Of a stretch of 64,000 nt of DNA, positions 46,563 to 53,420 are shown one piece after another. The stretch's first letter is position 1; each line of letters starts with the position of its first letter. The position numbers were made by a program, and so were the translations under genes. This DNA comes from JBIQKZ01 sp044464765 (lineage in GTDB: Bacteria; Pseudomonadota; Gammaproteobacteria; Burkholderiales; Burkholderiaceae_B). The stretch is taken from positions 62,001 to 126,000 of the forward strand of contig JBIQKZ010000007.1 of NCBI GenBank assembly GCA_044464765.1, given 5' to 3'. Below the pieces are notes generated by a model. It was not told the DNA's origin. It did not search any database and was given only the letters and a program-made list of their open reading frames with translations.

Positions 46563-49291
46563 CGACGGCCCCGCTGGCCACTGCGCGGCTACAGTTGCAC
46601 GGTGGTTTTACCCTGGTGGATGCTGCGGTTCGCGTGTCGTATTATGCCGGGCTCGGCGTCAGCCATTTGTATCTATCACCTGTCACTCGGGCACGCCAGG
46701 GATCGACTCATGGCTATGATGTTGTGGACCACGCCGTTGTAAGTCCGGAGCTGGGCGGCGAAGAAGCGTTGCGTCGCCTGAGTCATGAGGCGCGGCATCA
46801 CGGAATGGGGCTGGTGATTGATATCGTGCCCAACCATATGGCGGCGCACCCCGAGAACTCTTGGTGGTGGAGTGTCTTGAAACACGGTCTTTCCAGCACG
46901 TACGCGCACTGGTTCGACATCGACTGGAATTGTTCTTTTGGAGGCCTGCAAGGCAAGGTGCTGGCGCCATTCCTTTCGGGTAGCGTGCGACGCAACCTGA
47001 TGCGCGGTGAAATAAAGCTGGAGTTTTCCGGTGAGGCCGCCGTGCTGCGGGTCGGTAATGTTATTTATCCCGTGGTCCTGAATACCGAGTTTGGTGAAGG
47101 AATGACACACGCGCAAGTAGTGTCGTTCTACGATCCCGGCACCCCCGCCGGAAGAAGCCGCTTGGATGAGTTGCTGCGGCGGCAGCATTTCCGTTTGGCC
47201 GATTGGCGTTGTGCAGGCAAGTGCATCAACTGGCGTCGCTTTTTCGATATCGGCGACCTGATCGCCTTGCGCGTTGAGCAAGCCGAAGTTTTCGATGCGG
47301 TGCATCGCCTGCCATTGCGCCTTTTCGCACAAGGCATTATTGACGGTGTACGTGTCGATCATGTTGACGGATTGGCCCAGCCTTTGGGTTATTGCCGTCG
47401 CCTTCGAGACGCATTGGCCGCCGGCGCGACACAGCGGCCCGAAGACCGACGCCATGACTGCCCGTGGCTCGTGGTGGAGAAGATACTGGGCCAGGACGAA
47501 GTTCTGGATGAGCGTTGGGCCGTTGATGGCACAACGGGCTACGATTTCATGAATCAAGTCGCGGCGGTCATGCACTCGCCGCTCGGCGAGACGCCGCTCT
47601 CTGAACATTGGCGCAGCCTGTCGCCGGCTGATCCTTCGGTGGATCGAACGTTATCAAGGATCCGGCACACTCTTCTTCGCCGTAGTTTTGCGGCAGAAAG
47701 CCGGGCCCTTCTGTTAACACTGCACGACTTGTGCCAAGCGGGTCTGGGGGTCTCTTCCGTGGACGACCGATTCTTGAGGCGTGGCCTGGAACGTGTGATA
47801 CGGTTATTTCCGGTCTACCGCACGTATGTCGAGAACCTTGTCGCAGCCCCAGGGGATGCAGCACTTCTTGCGTACGTGTGCCAGCGCGCGCTTCAGGACC
47901 TCGAGCAAGAAGCATGCGATTGCAGTAGCGCACACGAGTGTGGTTCGCACGGGCAGGCAGGCGCTGGCGACATCCAGCAAGCTGTTGTCGAGGCCATCAC
48001 GGGCTGGCTTGCCGGGGACGGGCCCGCGCCAAGCGGCGGATCGGATGCACGCTGGGAAGAGCTGAAGCGGGATTTGATCCGTGGTTTCCAGCAACTGACA
48101 CCGCCTTTGGCCGCCAAGTCGATTGAAGATACCTTGCTCTATCGCTATGGTCGGTTGCTTTCTCGCAATGAGGTCGGCTCGGACCCCAGGCAGTTTTCCA
48201 TGTCGATAGATGACTTTCATCGGCGCAATGCGTGGCGTGCTCGACACGCACAACGGACGCTGCTTGCGACGGCGACGCACGATCAAAAGCGCGGCGAGGA
48301 CGTACGGGCCCGTCTCGCCGTCCTTAGTCAGATACCGGAGCGCTGGATTGTCTTCAGTCGCCAATGGCTGGATGCCAGCAGAGGCCGCTACCCAAGCGAC
48401 GAAATGGCCGGCAACCAAGCTGAACGCTACATGCTTTTGCAGACACTGGTTGGAACCTGGCCGCTGGATCTGAGCTTGGCTGACGGCGATGGCTTGCAGC
48501 GCTATGCGCAACGAATAATGGAGTGGCAAACCAAGGCGCTTAGAGAGGCCAAGCAGAGTTCGAGTTGGGTTCGCCCTGACACACGACGGGAAGAGGGGAT
48601 GAATCGCTTTATCCATGAGATTCTTGTAGGGCGGCAATCTGGAAGCCGGCGGGATATCTTTCAGTTCGTCCAGGAAATAGCCCCCGCCGGGGTGGTCAAT
48701 AGCTTGGCGCAATGCGTGCTGCGGCTTACATCGCCTGGCGTGCCAGATTTGTACCAGGGAACGGAATACTGGGATTTCAGCCTGGTCGATCCGGACAACC
48801 GGCGTGCGGTGGATTACGAGGGTCGGCAGACCTCGTTGGGTCGGCTGAAGACAAATGTGGATATCAATGCCCTGTTAAGCAACTGGCGTAGCGGGAGCAT
48901 CAAACAATATGTTATTTGGCGATGTCTGGCGTTGCGCATGAAAGAACGGCAGATATTTCAGGATGGTAATTACCTGGTCTTGAAGGTGGAAGGCGCCGCA
49001 GAGAGCCAGGTGGTGGCTTACCTGAGGGAGTTCCGGGGCTCTTGCGTGCTGGTCGTGACGCCTATCCTGTGCGCCTCAGGCGTACCGATGCTTGATGGGC
49101 CTGGGCCGATTATCGCGGCCGACTACTGGAAAGAGACAAAAATCGTATTGCCGCGTACTTGCTTTTCGACCGAATGGTTCAACATCTTTACCGGATTCAG
49201 GTATTTTGCTGGGCCTGATGGCTCTTTGTCGCTGGCTGACTTGCTCGCCGGGTTTTCCGTGGCCGTACTGGTCGGGCATCCGGTCAATTAA
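46559..49291 (+). CDS. treY: Malto-oligosyltrehalose synthase
   Basis: A 910-residue GH13_26 enzyme that turns the reducing end of a maltodextrin into a trehalose unit. Typical segments are STHGYDVVDHAVVSPELGG, IDIVPNHMAAHPENSWWWSV, nucleophile in DGVRVDHVDGLAQP, acid/base in LVVEKILGQDEVL and TATHDQKRGEDVRARL. It is a little longer than the usual ~720-880. It ends the operon and converges on the hydrolase gene with 17 bases between. Confidence 0.95.
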   Translation: MTTAPLATARLQLHGGFTLVDAAVRVSYYAGLGVSHLYLSPVTRARQGSTHGYDVVDHAVVSPELGGEEALRRLSHEARHHGMGLVIDIVPNHMAAHPENSWWWSVLKHGLSSTYAHWFDIDWNCSFGGLQGKVLAPFLSGSVRRNLMRGEIKLEFSGEAAVLRVGNVIYPVVLNTEFGEGMTHAQVVSFYDPGTPAGRSRLDELLRRQHFRLADWRCAGKCINWRRFFDIGDLIALRVEQAEVFDAVHRLPLRLFAQGIIDGVRVDHVDGLAQPLGYCRRLRDALAAGATQRPEDRRHDCPWLVVEKILGQDEVLDERWAVDGTTGYDFMNQVAAVMHSPLGETPLSEHWRSLSPADPSVDRTLSRIRHTLLRRSFAAESRALLLTLHDLCQAGLGVSSVDDRFLRRGLERVIRLFPVYRTYVENLVAAPGDAALLAYVCQRALQDLEQEACDCSSAHECGSHGQAGAGDIQQAVVEAITGWLAGDGPAPSGGSDARWEELKRDLIRGFQQLTPPLAAKSIEDTLLYRYGRLLSRNEVGSDPRQFSMSIDDFHRRNAWRARHAQRTLLATATHDQKRGEDVRARLAVLSQIPERWIVFSRQWLDASRGRYPSDEMAGNQAERYMLLQTLVGTWPLDLSLADGDGLQRYAQRIMEWQTKALREAKQSSSWVRPDTRREEGMNRFIHEILVGRQSGSRRDIFQFVQEIAPAGVVNSLAQCVLRLTSPGVPDLYQGTEYWDFSLVDPDNRRAVDYEGRQTSLGRLKTNVDINALLSNWRSGSIKQYVIWRCLALRMKERQIFQDGNYLVLKVEGAAESQVVAYLREFRGSCVLVVTPILCASGVPMLDGPGPIIAADYWKETKIVLPRTCFSTEWFNIFTGFRYFAGPDGSLSLADLLAGFSVAVLVGHPVN

Positions 49292-49308
49292 TGGGCATAG
49301 CTGTCTAT

Positions 49309-50061
49309 TCATGGCCCGGCGCCCACACGTGCGCCAATTACCATTTCCGTTGTCCAGGCCAGAAGTATCGATGTATAAGCTTGCTGGGCCGCCTTGTCGG
49401 TGAGCGCATGGTCCGCGCCGTCGATGATGCGGTGCGTCATGGAATGCACGTTGGGCAAGGCGGCCCGGTAGCTCATGATGGTGGAATGCGGAACATAGGT
49501 GTCGTGTTCAGCCTCCACCAGCAGGACATCGCCCCGGAACTTTGTGCAGGCTCCCAGCGCCCGGTTGTCAGAGGGCGAGCGCATTGACGAACGATACGTT
49601 GTCAGCGCCTCTCGATTCAGCTCTTTCTTGGGGAGCAACCATTCCGTATCTTGATAGAGGGCCGGCGCATGCAAGGCAAGCCATTTAACCGGCCTCAGTT
49701 CGGTCAGAATGGCGGCTAAGTAACCGCCGTAGCTGCTTCCCACCACAGCAATGGCAGAGGTATCGATCGAGGGGTGGGCAATAAGACAATCGTAGGCTGC
49801 CAGCGCGTCGCGCAGATTGTCCTCCCGAGTTACCTTCATTTGCTGAGCCAGGGTTTCGCTATGCCCTCGCAGATCGAACGTCAGGCAAACACAGCCCAGC
49901 CCCGCCATTCCGGTTGCCCGTTTCAGGTCGTACGCCTGGCTGCCCCCCCAGCCATGAATAAACAGTATTCCCGGCACTTTGTTCCGGGGAACGAGAAAGG
50001 TGCCCGCGATTTTCTGGGACTCGACATCGATATGAACGGGTTCGCTAAGTGTCGTGACCAT
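49309..50061 (-). CDS. Alpha/beta hydrolase, dienelactone hydrolase-like
   Basis: A ~250-residue serine hydrolase. It shows the strand and oxyanion region GILFIHGWGGSQAYDL, the nucleophile elbow GSSYGGYLAA, the acid in EAEHDTYVPHS and the base His in GADHALTD. Substrate unknown. I chose ATG 50061 (MVTTLSEP), which overlaps the DUF3182 stop by 17 bases; ATG 50109 (MTPQSD) with a partial AGGA is an alternative. It is the second gene after DUF3182 and should share its sigma-54-type promoter. Confidence 0.8.
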   Translation of the reverse strand: MVTTLSEPVHIDVESQKIAGTFLVPRNKVPGILFIHGWGGSQAYDLKRATGMAGLGCVCLTFDLRGHSETLAQQMKVTREDNLRDALAAYDCLIAHPSIDTSAIAVVGSSYGGYLAAILTELRPVKWLALHAPALYQDTEWLLPKKELNREALTTYRSSMRSPSDNRALGACTKFRGDVLLVEAEHDTYVPHSTIMSYRAALPNVHSMTHRIIDGADHALTDKAAQQAYTSILLAWTTEMVIGARVGAGP

Positions 50062-51193
50062 AGGCTGATAGTCCACCGTATTTGGTAATGAATCCGACTG
50101 CGGGGTCATCGTCCTGAAAAACAAGCTGTGCTGTCGAAGGAACCTGCTGGCCGCGACCGTATCGCTCCGCAGTGAACGCGCGCACGGTTTGCGCTTCGGG
50201 CTCGGCATCGAAGAACTCCAGGGCACAAGCCTCAGCAAAGCTGGCGCCGCCGGCTCGCCAGGATTGCTCCAGGACGCCGCAACGCGGCTTGCCCGCGCCG
50301 TTCAGTCCCCGCGCAACGTCGTAGTTTCGTCGCGAGGCGTAGAGGGTGGGGAAGCAGCGAAAAGCGGCCTCGTCATAGATGCAGGCCAGTCGCACGGCTT
50401 CAAACTCTGCTGCCGAGCATGCGTGTTCCAACAGAGCGTTCCAGCGACCCCTGACAAGCCGCAATACGGAACCGCCATAGACTGGAACACCGGAATTGTC
50501 GGGGGTCAGCTCCTGCGTACCAACATAGGAAATCAAAAGATCCCCTACCTGCACTTGTCCCACGCTATAGGTTTCCACATCGTCCAAATGTTCTTCCAGA
50601 ACCAGGCCCACGACCGGTAACTTGTCGCCATACTGCTCGATCGCTTCCGCCAAGGCGCCCAGATTACGTACCGTGCGCTGTCCTCGTCCCCCGGTGCCAT
50701 TGACAGCCTTGACGCGCAGTGCGCCGTTGCGCAGCAGCTCTTTACCGGCGTTTAGCGCATCTTCGGCGGTAAATGCCGTTGTGCCGTTCAGGACGGCGTC
50801 TTTTGCGGCAAGACCAAACTGTGTCGACCAACCTGTTGGAGCTTGGGCGGCCGGGTGCAGCAATGGGTGCGTAATGGCCTTTGTGGCAACGAATGGATGG
50901 GGCGCCACTCCGCCGAAAAGGTCTGAGACACTTCTCACGACCAGCATGGAGCCGTGCGGATCCGCTCGGTCGCCGCCAACCAATGTTTCCGAAGGAATGT
51001 AGTAAATACCTTCCATGCCCGGGTACTGCTTCGGATCGTAGCTATCAATGAATGGGGACTGAAGCAGCTTGGCCAGCTTGCGACCAAGGCTGGCATGTGA
51101 TGCCATTTGATGCGGAGGGTCGTCGGCCCCGCACGGGTAGGCCACTACGATCCGTTCCGCCTTGGCGGTTGGGTGGACAGCATTAAGTTTCAT
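50045..51193 (-). CDS. DUF3182 family protein, ATP-grasp-like
   Basis: A 382-residue cytoplasmic protein of the proteobacterial DUF3182 family. The middle resembles an ATP-grasp fold (LRVKAVNGTGGRGQRTV, then GLVLEEHLDDVETYSVGQV), which suggests an ATP-dependent ligase, but no substrate is known. Members tend to sit with PRC-barrel and small stress genes, as here. The ATG at 51193 lies 26 bases after the start predicted from the -24/-12 element at 51229-51244. It heads an operon with the alpha/beta hydrolase. Confidence 0.8.
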   Translation of the reverse strand: MKLNAVHPTAKAERIVVAYPCGADDPPHQMASHASLGRKLAKLLQSPFIDSYDPKQYPGMEGIYYIPSETLVGGDRADPHGSMLVVRSVSDLFGGVAPHPFVATKAITHPLLHPAAQAPTGWSTQFGLAAKDAVLNGTTAFTAEDALNAGKELLRNGALRVKAVNGTGGRGQRTVRNLGALAEAIEQYGDKLPVVGLVLEEHLDDVETYSVGQVQVGDLLISYVGTQELTPDNSGVPVYGGSVLRLVRGRWNALLEHACSAAEFEAVRLACIYDEAAFRCFPTLYASRRNYDVARGLNGAGKPRCGVLEQSWRAGGASFAEACALEFFDAEPEAQTVRAFTAERYGRGQQVPSTAQLVFQDDDPAVGFITKYGGLSAYGHDT

Positions 51194-51228
51194 TATGGCG
51201 CTCGCAGGGCAAATTGATTGACTGGCGC

Positions 51229-51244
51229 TGCAAGCGGCATGCCC
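51229..51244 (-). promoter_or_regulatory. Sigma-54 (-24/-12) promoter of the DUF3182 operon
   Basis: Minus strand GGGCATGCCGCTTGCA, GG at 51243-51242 and GC at 51231-51230, ten bases apart. It matches TGGCAyG-N4-TTGCA except for the first base. Predicted start near 51219. It is back to back with the promoter at 51262-51277. Confidence 0.8.
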
Positions 51245-51261
51245 GAATGGGGAGGCTGACC

Positions 51262-51277
51262 GGGAACGCGAGTTGCT
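51262..51277 (+). promoter_or_regulatory. Sigma-54 (-24/-12) promoter of secreted PRC-barrel gene
   Basis: GGGAACGCGAGTTGCT, GG at 51263-51264 and GC at 51275-51276, ten bases apart, with a perfect TTGCT -12 half. Predicted start near 51288, about 32 bases before the ATG at 51320. Confidence 0.75.
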
Positions 51278-51319
51278 TGTTGGGACAGGACCGTTGGGGT
51301 CACAAATAGGAGAGTCCAG

Positions 51320-51898
51320 ATGAAGAAGTTTCTTTTAGCCAGTGCAATTACCCTTCCCATGATGTTTGCCCAGACGGCGTATGCTCAGACCGCCAGCCAA
51401 GGAACCACTGAAAGCAAGTCGGATGCGTCGCCGTCGACACAACCTTTCGCGAATGGAAAGTCTGGGGCTTCCCAGGATGCTCCTGCTTCCGGCCAGACCA
51501 CCCCGAAGGCGGGTACGACGCAAACCACGCCTGGTTCGGAAACCTCGCAAACCGGAGCCGCATCATCGACAACGCCCGGTAGTTCTGCCTCCGGCTCGGC
51601 TGACACAGCCATGCCCGGCGCTGCAATCAGCGGCCTGAGCGTCAAGGACAGCCTGATGGGTAAAGCAGTCTATAACAGCCAAGACGAGAAGATTGGCGAT
51701 ATCAACGATGTCATACTTTCATCAGACGGGCATGCCACCTATTACGTGATAGGCGTAGGTGGGTTCATCGGCATGGGCGAGCACAACGTGGCCATCGATT
51801 CTAAGAACGTAAACGCTGGTGGCGACAAATTGATGTTGCAAGGCTATACGAAAGAAAGACTCAAAGAGATGCCTCAATACCGGCCTCGTGAGAAATAA
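51320..51898 (+). CDS. Secreted PRC-barrel domain protein
   Basis: A 192-residue protein with a Sec signal peptide (MKKFLLASAITLPMMFAQTAYAQ, cleaved after AYA). A low-complexity Ser/Thr/Gln/Gly/Pro linker follows (about residues 24-98), then a PRC-barrel domain (AISGLSVKDSLMGKAVYNSQ onward, to ~175). The protein should sit in the periplasm. GGAG lies before the ATG. It is divergent from the DUF3182 operon, with paired sigma-54 elements in the 126-base gap. Confidence 0.88.
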   Translation: MKKFLLASAITLPMMFAQTAYAQTASQGTTESKSDASPSTQPFANGKSGASQDAPASGQTTPKAGTTQTTPGSETSQTGAASSTTPGSSASGSADTAMPGAAISGLSVKDSLMGKAVYNSQDEKIGDINDVILSSDGHATYYVIGVGGFIGMGEHNVAIDSKNVNAGGDKLMLQGYTKERLKEMPQYRPREK

Positions 51899-51969
51899 CA
51901 TATCGCCCCGATAACACATCGCGGCGATGCCAAGAGCATGGAATCGCGGCGCCTCGTAAGGAGAATGGC

Positions 51970-52017
51970 ATGCAAAAAAGAGAATTCCTGATCAAGTGGG
52001 CGGCAGCGGCCGGTTAA
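51970..52017 (+). pseudogene. 15-codon fragment resembling a Tat-signal start
   Basis: A strong ribosome binding site (AAGGAG, seven bases before ATG) is followed by MQKREFLIKWAAAAG and a stop. The start resembles the beginning of a twin-arginine-type signal peptide. It may be what remains of a gene truncated before the tRNA, or a chance short ORF. Confidence 0.3.
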
Positions 52018-52095
52018 ATCGGCGAAGGCTAGAATCGAAATATATGGCCTGTCCACCGTTTCGCCATATCTGTTAGAATGGCGGACTTCGCTTTG

Positions 52096-52101
52096 TAGAA
52101 T
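52096..52101 (+). promoter_or_regulatory. Possible -10 element of tRNA-Ser
   Basis: TAGAAT at 52096-52101 would start transcription about five bases before the mature tRNA. The -35 at the right distance (TTAGAA) is weak. Confidence 0.35.
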
Positions 52102-52112
52102 GAAAGCGGTTA

Positions 52113-52203
52113 GGACGGGTGGCCGAGTGGTTGAAGGCGCACGCCTGGAAAGCGTGTATACGTGAATAGCGTATCGGGGGTTCGAATCCCCCTCCGTCCG
52201 CCA
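52113..52203 (+). tRNA. serV-type tRNA: tRNA-Ser (anticodon GGA)
   Basis: A 91-base class II tRNA with long variable arm. The acceptor stem pairs GGACGGG with TCCGTCC, the anticodon stem is CACGC/GCGTG around loop CTGGAAA, with anticodon GGA at 52147-52149. The T arm is GGGGGTTCGAATCCCCC and CCA is encoded at 52201-52203. It reads UCC and UCU codons. Confidence 0.97.
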
Positions 52204-52214
52204 GGTTTCATACT

Positions 52215-52245
52215 AAGCCCTTGATTTTAAAGGGCTTTTTATTTT
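52215..52245 (+). terminator. Intrinsic terminator after tRNA-Ser
   Basis: Stem AAGCCCTT (52215-52222) and AAGGGCTT (52230-52237) with a short loop, followed by TTTATTTTC. Confidence 0.85.
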
Positions 52246-52266
52246 CTTGTTCCTGCTTTATACGGC

Positions 52267-52364
52267 GGCTCTTCCCCATTTTCGGGGGATCAGGGCACTC
52301 ATTACACTCGGTTAAGGCTCTTCCCCATTTTCGGGGGATCAGGGCACTCATTACACTCGGTTAA
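52267..52364. repeat. Perfect 49-bp tandem duplication (insertion sequence end)
   Basis: The 49 bases starting GGCTCTTCCCCATTTTCGGG at 52267 are repeated without change from 52316 to 52364. The second copy contains the stop codon of the ISL3-type transposase remnant, so the unit is most simply the outer end of that element, duplicated. Confidence 0.9.
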
Positions 52365-52560
52365 TTACACCATTCCAACCGCATTGGGCCAAGACCCTCA
52401 GGCGGTAATTTTCAAAGTTTCTAAATCCATACGCCCGACGTGAGAGCATCTCCATCTTGGTGTGGAAGCCCTCGGTGAACCCGTTGGAATCGGCAGCGTC
52501 GTCATCGCTTGGCTGTGGAATCTTGCTTCGGGTGTAGCGTTTCAGGGTGTTTGTCGGCGC
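52351..52560 (-). pseudogene. ISL3-family transposase, C-terminal remnant
   Basis: On the minus strand the frame reads SNGFTEGFHTKMEMLSRRAY, then GFRNFENYRLRV and a stop at 52351-52353. This is the strongly conserved C-terminal end of ISL3-family transposases. Only about 60-70 codons remain; the catalytic DDE core is absent, so the element cannot move itself. The upstream limit near 52560 is a guess, as the sequence passes into the 3' part of the neighbouring disordered-protein gene. Confidence 0.75.
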
Positions 52561-52873
52561 TGCCGTCGGTGGGTGGTTTCGTGTTCTCTTTCAGTTGCCG
52601 CGTTTTGCGCCCCTCAATCCCGGGATAGCTCTGCGACCGGCCCTGGCCGGGCTGTGGATGTTCTTGTTGTCCTGGTTTGTCTTGGCGGGTGTCGCCCGGA
52701 GTGTTATGGGCGGGGTTGGCATGGCCCGGGTTTTTCTTGCTCGGAGCGCCCGGCTGGTCTATTCCCGACCGATACTGTCCCGGGCTGGCAGGCTCCTTCC
52801 GTTGAGGTTCTGTAGCATTGCCTGCTTCGGGGTTCTGTTTTGGTGGGTTGGCGGGTTTCTGCTTTCGTTCCAT
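52502..52873 (-). CDS. Disordered Pro/Lys/Gln/Gly-rich protein, 3' end altered by IS remnant
   Basis: A 123-residue, very hydrophilic protein (start MERKQKPANPPKQNPEAGN) with no hydrophobic core, Cys or Trp; it should be unfolded, like many small desiccation or stress proteins. AGGTGA lies seven bases before the ATG, and a strong sigma-54-type element lies 40 bases upstream, so the gene is probably real. Its last ~25 codons overlap the ISL3 transposase remnant in another frame, so the original C-terminus was most likely lost and replaced by IS-derived codons. No family recognised. Confidence 0.6.
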   Translation of the reverse strand: MERKQKPANPPKQNPEAGNATEPQRKEPASPGQYRSGIDQPGAPSKKNPGHANPAHNTPGDTRQDKPGQQEHPQPGQGRSQSYPGIEGRKTRQLKENTKPPTDGSADKHPETLHPKQDSTAKR

Positions 52874-52891
52874 GGTCGTTCACCTAAAAGA

Positions 52892-53047
52892 ATGCGATTT
52901 GGGGCTAACACGAAGCAAAGTGTGTGCCCGGGTAATTGCGGTGTTCCCATCATTGGGCACGGGGTTGAGGACGAAGGCAGGATATTTTGTTGCGCTCAGT
53001 GCGCGAAGAAGCAAGGCGTGACCGAATTGCAGGATCGTTCTGGTTAA
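52892..53047 (+). CDS. Small Cys-rich, metallothionein-like protein
   Basis: A 51-residue frame with CPGNCG near residue 12 and GRIFCCAQCAKKQG near residue 31. The pattern C-x3-C ... CC-x2-C with a following basic stretch resembles the second half of bacterial metallothioneins (BmtA/SmtA) or a short treble-clef zinc site. The ATG at 52892 has no clear ribosome binding site; GTG 52920 is an alternative. Its 5' end overlaps the sigma-54 element serving the minus-strand neighbour, which argues for caution. Metal binding is an inference. Confidence 0.45.
   Translation: MRFGANTKQSVCPGNCGVPIIGHGVEDEGRIFCCAQCAKKQGVTELQDRSG
52914..52929 (-). promoter_or_regulatory. Sigma-54 (-24/-12) promoter of disordered-protein gene
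   Basis: Minus strand GGGCACACACTTTGCT, GG at 52928-52927 and GC at 52916-52915, ten bases apart, with GGCAC and TTGCT both intact. Predicted start near 52904, about 31 bases before ATG 52873. Confidence 0.78.
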
Positions 53048-53057
53048 GTTGTTCTGC

Positions 53058-53420
53058 TTACGCAGCGCCGAGATAATCACAGACAGGCAGCCACAGCACC
53101 GGAATGGTTTCCCAAACGATGGCTAAGGCCGAAAGCAGGCTTAGCGCGCCGGCCAGCCACAGCAAGAAGACAGACGTGCTGCTTGTGCGTAACGCCGCCC
53201 GCAAACGCAGGTAGATGGCTGCCATGGCGACTAATGCCAACGCGCTTGCCGCTACCAGCACCCAAAAATACAGGGTCGCATACAACGGCCCTTGCAGGTC
53301 TGGGCGTGCGCAGAGCACGCCATGTACAGCATAGATAAACACAAAGTGCAGGGCCCAAATCAAAGGGCCGGCCAGTACAGGCAAGAACGAACGCGCGAAG
53401 CTGCCAGACATAAGGTTCAT
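53058..53420 (-). CDS. Small membrane protein of the oxidase operon (CoxP-like)
   Basis: A 120-residue protein with three membrane segments (about residues 10-30, 45-68 and 84-104), starting MNLMSGSFARSFLPVLAGPL. The ATG at 53420 overlaps the stop of the oxidase I-III fusion (ATGA), so it is coupled to it. In coxMNOP-type clusters a small membrane protein follows the subunit III gene, and this is its likely counterpart. No metal ligand pattern is clear. The frame opens further upstream to 53579, but that part overlaps the oxidase gene. Confidence 0.65.
   Translation of the reverse strand: MNLMSGSFARSFLPVLAGPLIWALHFVFIYAVHGVLCARPDLQGPLYATLYFWVLVAASALALVAMAAIYLRLRAALRTSSTSVFLLWLAGALSLLSALAIVWETIPVLWLPVCDYLGAA

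Noticed and set aside
52547..52891. N-terminal extension of the Cys-rich small protein (total frame 166 codons)
   Set aside because: This part is antisense to the disordered-protein gene and reads as low-complexity hydrophobic sequence; only the Cys-rich end is plausible.
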